In this document: positions 60,337 through 64,000 of the stretch, one piece after another | Position numbering within the stretch: position 1 is the first letter of the stretch | Layout of the letters: each line of letters starts with the position of its first letter | Assembly (NCBI RefSeq): GCF_015350975.1 | Contig: NZ_JADKRX010000006.1 | Location: forward strand, 62,001 to 126,000 | Source of the DNA: Curtobacterium sp. VKM Ac-1395 | GTDB lineage: Bacteria; Actinomycetota; Actinomycetes; Actinomycetales; Microbacteriaceae | Direction of reading: 5' to 3' | DNA: 64,000 nt | Position numbers and translations under genes: made by a program | The notes under the pieces: generated by a model | Told to the model about the DNA's origin: nothing | The model's input: the letters and a program-made list of their open reading frames with translations, nothing else | Database searches by the model: none

Positions 60337-62108
60337 CCACCGACCCGACTGCTGGCGACCCAGCATCCATCCGAGCCATCGCCGCCACCCTCCAACGACG
60401 AGCCGGCGAGATCAGGACGTCTGCGAGCCGCGTGCAGCGTCAGGCCAATGCCGTCAGTGCTGGCGAATGGACGGGGAAGAGCCGGGCACCGTTCGTGCAT
60501 GCCGCAGCCGATGTCAGCACCGGCGGGGAGCGGGTCGCAACCCAGGTCGATCAGGTGGCGACGGTACTGACCACCTACGCCGCGCGGGTCGAGCAGATCC
60601 AGGACGAAGCCCGAACCATCAAGGCGGCCCAAGCCCGCAATCAGCACGACGCCGTCACGAACTCCCGCTCGACGCAGAAGTTGCAGGACTCCCACGCCGT
60701 CGACGTCGCCGTGCAGCTCGGCGGTCTCGCTGTCGAGGCCGCGAGCCTCACCGCCTCGAAGCGAGCGCTCGACCAGTCCTGGGACGACCTCATCGCTCGC
60801 CGGAAGACCGCTGACGCCGAGACGGCGTCGAACCTGCGGAGCTCAGACACAATCGGTGCCTTCTCCGTCTCCACGTCGTCGATCTCCGGCATGTCCGACT
60901 CGCAGTTCTTGACGTTCCTCGCGAGCCTCCGACCCGAGGAGGTCGCCGCGTTCGCGGGCAACACGACGATCGCGGCTCGGCTCGCGGGCCTCGAGGACCC
61001 GGACGCTGTCGCCAAGTGGTGGTCCGGGCTCGGCGGAGAGCACGGCAAGGGGACGGCGGGAGAGCACACGGTTGCGCAGGCCGCGTTCATCACGGCGTTC
61101 CCAGCAGCCGTCGGGAACCTCAACGGGGTGGCGTACTGGGCGCGCGATGTGGCGAACCGCTCGGAGCTGGCACGACAGAAGCAGGCATCTGACGATCGCC
61201 TGACGGACCTCGAGAATGCGATCGACCGAGCTGTCGCGAGGGGCGAGCGCCCCTATGACCTCGCGCAGCAGATTGCCGCGGAACGAGTCCTCAACAAGCA
61301 ACTCGAGAACTTCGCGAGCGCGGCTCGTGGGAGTCAGCTCCAAGAGACGGAGAAGTGGGACGACGTGCCCGTACAGGTGCTCTCGTTCACGATGGGGCAT
61401 CCTCCACTCGGCGCGATTGCACTCGGCAACGTCGACTCTGCGGAGAACGTGAGCTACGTCGTTCCGGGCATGGGCACGACGATCGGGGATTCGACTGTCC
61501 TGCAACGCGGCGTGCGTAACCTCAAGGAAGCGCAGTTCAGGGTCACTCGGGACCTGGATGACACAGCAGTCGTCGCATGGGTGAACTACGACACTCCTCT
61601 CGACGTGCTGCAGAATCCTGATCAGGTCATGCAGGAAGAAAAAGCTGACGCGGGCGCTCGACGGCTCGTCGCCGACCTCAATGGCTTCCGCGCGGTTCGA
61701 GGCCCCCATGCGACACTCAACGTCGTCGGGCACTCCTACGGAACCACGACGGCTTCGATCGCGCTGGCGATGCAGGCCGACCTCCATGTCCAGAGCTTCG
61801 TGACACTCGGGTCGGCTGGAATACCCGAGTGGATTCCGAACGCAGAGGCGCTCCACGCCGCTCATGTCTATGCGGGTACCGGGCACGAGCCGATCGCTCC
61901 CGCCGGTCGCTATCTCAGCGGCCGCTCCGATCCGAGCAGCGGTGCTTTCGGAGCAGAGCCCATCCAGACGGGGCCGAGTTCTTCGGGCGAAGGCGTCAAC
62001 GTGCACGATCCACTGAAGCATTCGCCCGACAACGACAAGTACGGTTACCTCGATTCGGGGACCAGTTCCCTGAACGAAACGGCGAAAGCGACATTGACCC
62101 CATGGTGA
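60333..62108 (+). CDS. WXG-domain plus DUF1023 alpha/beta-hydrolase protein
   Basis: 591 residues. Residues 1-110 form a helical hairpin with a WTG turn at 46-48 (SAGEWTGKS), a WXG100-like domain. A long helical region follows to about 350. Residues 355-560 are the DUF1023 alpha/beta hydrolase: YVVPGMGTTIGD as oxyanion region, VVGHSYGTTTAS with the nucleophile Ser near 468, and a probable His in VHDPLKHSP. Similar actinobacterial proteins sit in type VII loci. A secreted lipase or esterase effector is the best guess. Codons such as AAA, ATT and TCT are more frequent than elsewhere in the window. Confidence 0.82.
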   Translation: MTTDPTAGDPASIRAIAATLQRRAGEIRTSASRVQRQANAVSAGEWTGKSRAPFVHAAADVSTGGERVATQVDQVATVLTTYAARVEQIQDEARTIKAAQARNQHDAVTNSRSTQKLQDSHAVDVAVQLGGLAVEAASLTASKRALDQSWDDLIARRKTADAETASNLRSSDTIGAFSVSTSSISGMSDSQFLTFLASLRPEEVAAFAGNTTIAARLAGLEDPDAVAKWWSGLGGEHGKGTAGEHTVAQAAFITAFPAAVGNLNGVAYWARDVANRSELARQKQASDDRLTDLENAIDRAVARGERPYDLAQQIAAERVLNKQLENFASAARGSQLQETEKWDDVPVQVLSFTMGHPPLGAIALGNVDSAENVSYVVPGMGTTIGDSTVLQRGVRNLKEAQFRVTRDLDDTAVVAWVNYDTPLDVLQNPDQVMQEEKADAGARRLVADLNGFRAVRGPHATLNVVGHSYGTTTASIALAMQADLHVQSFVTLGSAGIPEWIPNAEALHAAHVYAGTGHEPIAPAGRYLSGRSDPSSGAFGAEPIQTGPSSSGEGVNVHDPLKHSPDNDKYGYLDSGTSSLNETAKATLTPW

Positions 62109-62112
62109 ATCG

Positions 62113-62601
62113 ATGAACGGGCGGCTGCTGCCCTGGCGCATAGCCGCGCTCGTTGCAGTGACGATGATCTTGACCAGCTGTGCGAACGGGGAAGGTTCTG
62201 GTATGGACATCCAGAAGAGCAAGCAGGACGGCGAGGCGGCGCTGCTCCAGGTGGTTCGTGTCCCTGGGAGCGAGTGGTCCTCTGAAGAACGCCAAGCGAA
62301 ACCCGCGCCGACAGTCTGCACCTTCAATGGCGATGCTCAAGGTGGCGTTCAGTATCACTGGTTTGTCAATGGGAGCGCTCCGTCGGACCCCGAGGCCTAC
62401 ATCGCAGCCGTCGGCAAGGAGTTGCGCGGGAGCGGCTTCACGGTGCAGTTGCGCGAAACGGACTACGGCAAGTACGGGACGCTGTATGAGGCGGTGGCTC
62501 GCGGTGAGAGCTTGCCGACGGTCGCGACATCGGCGAACGCCAAGGGGTCCACGATCATGTTGGACTCGGTCTGTGTTGCTGGTGATGCGGAGAAGCTCTA
62601 A
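62113..62601 (+). CDS. Lipoprotein, member 3 of a paralogous group
   Basis: 162 residues. The signal peptide MNGRLLPWRIAALVAVTMIL ends in the lipobox LTSC near 23. The mature part has the group plan: VCTFNGDAQGGVQYHWFVNG, a helix IAAVGKELRGSGF, YGTLYEAVARG and a late Cys in DSVCVAGD. It begins four bases after the effector stop, so it is in the same operon; this is the position of immunity genes for many toxins. The start follows CATGGTGAATCG without a strong ribosome binding site, suggesting coupling. Confidence 0.8.
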   Translation: MNGRLLPWRIAALVAVTMILTSCANGEGSGMDIQKSKQDGEAALLQVVRVPGSEWSSEERQAKPAPTVCTFNGDAQGGVQYHWFVNGSAPSDPEAYIAAVGKELRGSGFTVQLRETDYGKYGTLYEAVARGESLPTVATSANAKGSTIMLDSVCVAGDAEKL

Positions 62602-62624
62602 CCAGGAACAGACCGAGGACGTGG

Positions 62625-62840
62625 GTGACGAGGGATGGGGTGGGCGCGATCTTGGTAGTCCTCGTGACCTCGCTCGGAGTGGAATCCACCGGTTGCGCGT
62701 CCGATCGCGGAGAAAGTCCGCCGACGAACAGCGCTCGTGTGCCCGCCCACGACCCGCTGCGGCACAAAGCAGGTGATCGTCAGCATGGCACTTCGACCGT
62801 AGGACGTCCTCGATGCACATCACAACTGCTGCGACCTTGA
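62625..62840 (+). pseudogene. Lipoprotein remnant
   Basis: A 71-codon frame starting at GTG 62625 reads TRDGVGAILVVLVTSLGVES followed by TGCASD, a signal peptide with a lipobox. The part after it has none of the conserved features of the group and soon stops. It lies between intact members 3 and 4. It looks like a decayed sixth copy, broken by frameshift or deletion. Confidence 0.5.
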
Positions 62841-62847
62841 GACAGCA

Positions 62848-63387
62848 ATGATGACCACGCTCGTGCGTCCTCGACGGACCGTCATCGTCGGTGCCAGCCT
62901 TGCCGCTCTCCTCTCGCTTGGCGCAAGCGGCTGTAGTCAAGCGAACACGGAGACTCCTCCCATGCCGGCTTCCGTGTCTGCTTCGGACCGGAATGAAGTT
63001 CGTGCCGTTGGCGAGGAAGCTCTTCGCCTCGTGAAGGAAGTCGCAGGCGCGACATGGGACACCGATGACGACAGCAACGGGTTCAGCGCCAACGACTGCT
63101 ACCTCGACTCCGAGACGAAGGGTGTGCTGTTCCAGTGGTCATCCACCGGTCCGGAGATCTCGGACGGCGCGAACTACATCAAGCACGTCGCCGCCGCGCT
63201 CGTCGATGCTGGCTACTCAACGACGACTCGGACCACAACCCTCGAGCGGTACGGGACGTCGCGCCAAGCGGTTGGGCGGGGCGATGTCGTGTCCGCAGTG
63301 AGTGTCGCGTCCAACGAGAAAGCCGTGATCGCGTCCGTCGAGACGATCTGCGTTCCGGGGAGCCCGGAGGACTCCCCAGACAGATGA
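62848..63387 (+). CDS. Lipoprotein, member 4 of a paralogous group
   Basis: 179 residues. The signal peptide includes VIVGASLAALLSLGASGC with the lipobox Cys at about 29. The mature part has EEALRLVKEVAGATW, NDCYLDSETKGVLFQWSSTG, a helix IKHVAAALVDAGY, YGTSRQAVGRGD and a late Cys in ETICVPGS. The YGTxxxAVxRG stretch matches member 3 closely, making these two the nearest pair. Either of two adjacent ATG codons may start it. Confidence 0.8.
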   Translation: MMTTLVRPRRTVIVGASLAALLSLGASGCSQANTETPPMPASVSASDRNEVRAVGEEALRLVKEVAGATWDTDDDSNGFSANDCYLDSETKGVLFQWSSTGPEISDGANYIKHVAAALVDAGYSTTTRTTTLERYGTSRQAVGRGDVVSAVSVASNEKAVIASVETICVPGSPEDSPDR

Positions 63388-63457
63388 GCGCGTGGTTCAG
63401 AGTCCTGACACCGCTCTCGAAGTCGGAACGATCGCATCCGAGGACCAGGTGGACTTG

Positions 63458-63970
63458 ATGACACTCGGGCGTTTCGCGATATCCACGGCGGTACTCGCCG
63501 CTGTCCTTCCGCTCTCGCTGAGCGCATGCGCGGGCTCAGCCCCGGCCCAGTCGTCTGGAACGACCCAGTTCGAGGAACAGAGAATGACACCCACTGAAGC
63601 GCGACAGGAAAGCGGCGAGGTAATCGCGAAGCTGCGGAGTCTCGACGAATCTGCCGTACCGACGCCCCCGTCGCCGAGTTCGGTGGAGTGCGGACCGCAT
63701 CCGGACGCAGGCGTCGAGTTCCACTGGGTTATCCAAGGCGCTGCCGCCGAGGATCCACGGGAGCATTCCGCACGCGCCGTGACCGCGCTGAAGGCCGCCG
63801 GGTTCTCGACGAACGAGACCACCAGCGAACTCAACGACGAGCGGCCCCTTTACTTCGTCGGGGGCGAATCTCCGAGCGGCGTGCAGGTCGCTCTGAGCGC
63901 AAGCGCGGTGAACACGGTGTTGCAGGTTTCATCTGCTTGCTCGGACGGTGACGCGGACGACTCCGGATGA
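63458..63970 (+). CDS. Lipoprotein, member 5 of a paralogous group
   Basis: 170 residues from MTLGRFAIST; the signal peptide ends in LSLSAC near 27, and this start is chosen because it places the signal at the N-terminus (the frame is open further upstream). The mature part has ARQESGEVIAKLRSLDE, VECGPHPDAGVEFHWVIQG, a helix ARAVTALKAAGF, YFVGGESPSG and a late Cys in SSACSDGD. It is the last gene in the window; the cluster may continue beyond. Confidence 0.78.
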   Translation: MTLGRFAISTAVLAAVLPLSLSACAGSAPAQSSGTTQFEEQRMTPTEARQESGEVIAKLRSLDESAVPTPPSPSSVECGPHPDAGVEFHWVIQGAAAEDPREHSARAVTALKAAGFSTNETTSELNDERPLYFVGGESPSGVQVALSASAVNTVLQVSSACSDGDADDSG

Positions 63971-64000
63971 TGTTCCCGACTTCGACCAGCATCAGTACTT

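Noticed and set aside
1-64000. tRNA, rRNA, insertion sequences, integrase and attachment sites
   Set aside because: I looked for tRNA-like T-arm and CCA patterns, transposase motifs and terminal repeats and saw none that hold up by eye.

Overview
The window is very GC-rich, densely packed and has actinobacterial gene content: SWIM/SNF2 helicase, mycothiol-type GT4 glycosyltransferase, LigC with a LigD-type polymerase, LAxTG surface proteins and a WXG-containing effector. Many genes start directly behind a TAnnnT hexamer with no ribosome binding site. Together these suggest a Microbacteriaceae genome, most likely Curtobacterium or a close relative; the genus is an inference from style, not from a search. 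No rRNA, tRNA, CRISPR array, insertion sequence or integrase is visible.

Layout. Positions 1-4.7 kb hold small housekeeping and hypothetical genes: an S4 RNA-binding protein, a J-domain protein, an APH-like kinase and a NUDIX-NYN fusion. At 4.8-8.1 kb is a TPP-riboswitch-controlled thiamin salvage operon, thiM-thiE-thiD/tenA. At 8-18 kb are regulators (MarR, LysR, HxlR) paired with an exporter and several redox enzymes. At 18-25 kb come a membrane GAF protein, a patatin lipase, an S9 peptidase, and an acyl-CoA dehydrogenase facing a TetR-thioesterase pair. At 25-30 kb is a long PutA with a divergent LysR regulator. At 30-33 kb are two tandem paralogous LAxTG surface proteins. At 33-41 kb is a DNA-repair-flavoured block: ligC, a convergent Prim-Pol, a DUF429 protein, a glycosyltransferase and a uracil-DNA glycosylase. 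At 41-46 kb are two APC permeases and small membrane or secreted proteins. At 46-59 kb are a BLUF photoreceptor, a SWIM-SNF2 helicase, a broken PIN toxin locus, aldo/keto and short-chain reductases, a secreted HNH nuclease, SseB-like and GPP34-like proteins, and a RecB-like nuclease-helicase.

The most unusual region is 58.8-64 kb. A small helical protein and a 591-residue protein combining an N-terminal WXG-type domain with a DUF1023 alpha/beta-hydrolase domain form a two-gene operon. It is flanked on both sides by five intact, mutually similar lipoproteins and one broken one. This looks like a type VII-type secreted hydrolase with an array of surface lipoproteins that could be immunity or accessory proteins. 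Codon choice in this block is visibly less GC-biased than in the rest, which suggests acquisition.

Between genes there are two small families of dispersed palindromes (three and two copies), a 22-bp tandem array, a nested inverted repeat, and several clean terminator hairpins. A 10-base word, GAGCCTCCCG, occurs exactly twelve times over both strands, in genes and between them. Convergent genes usually end in or near such palindromes.
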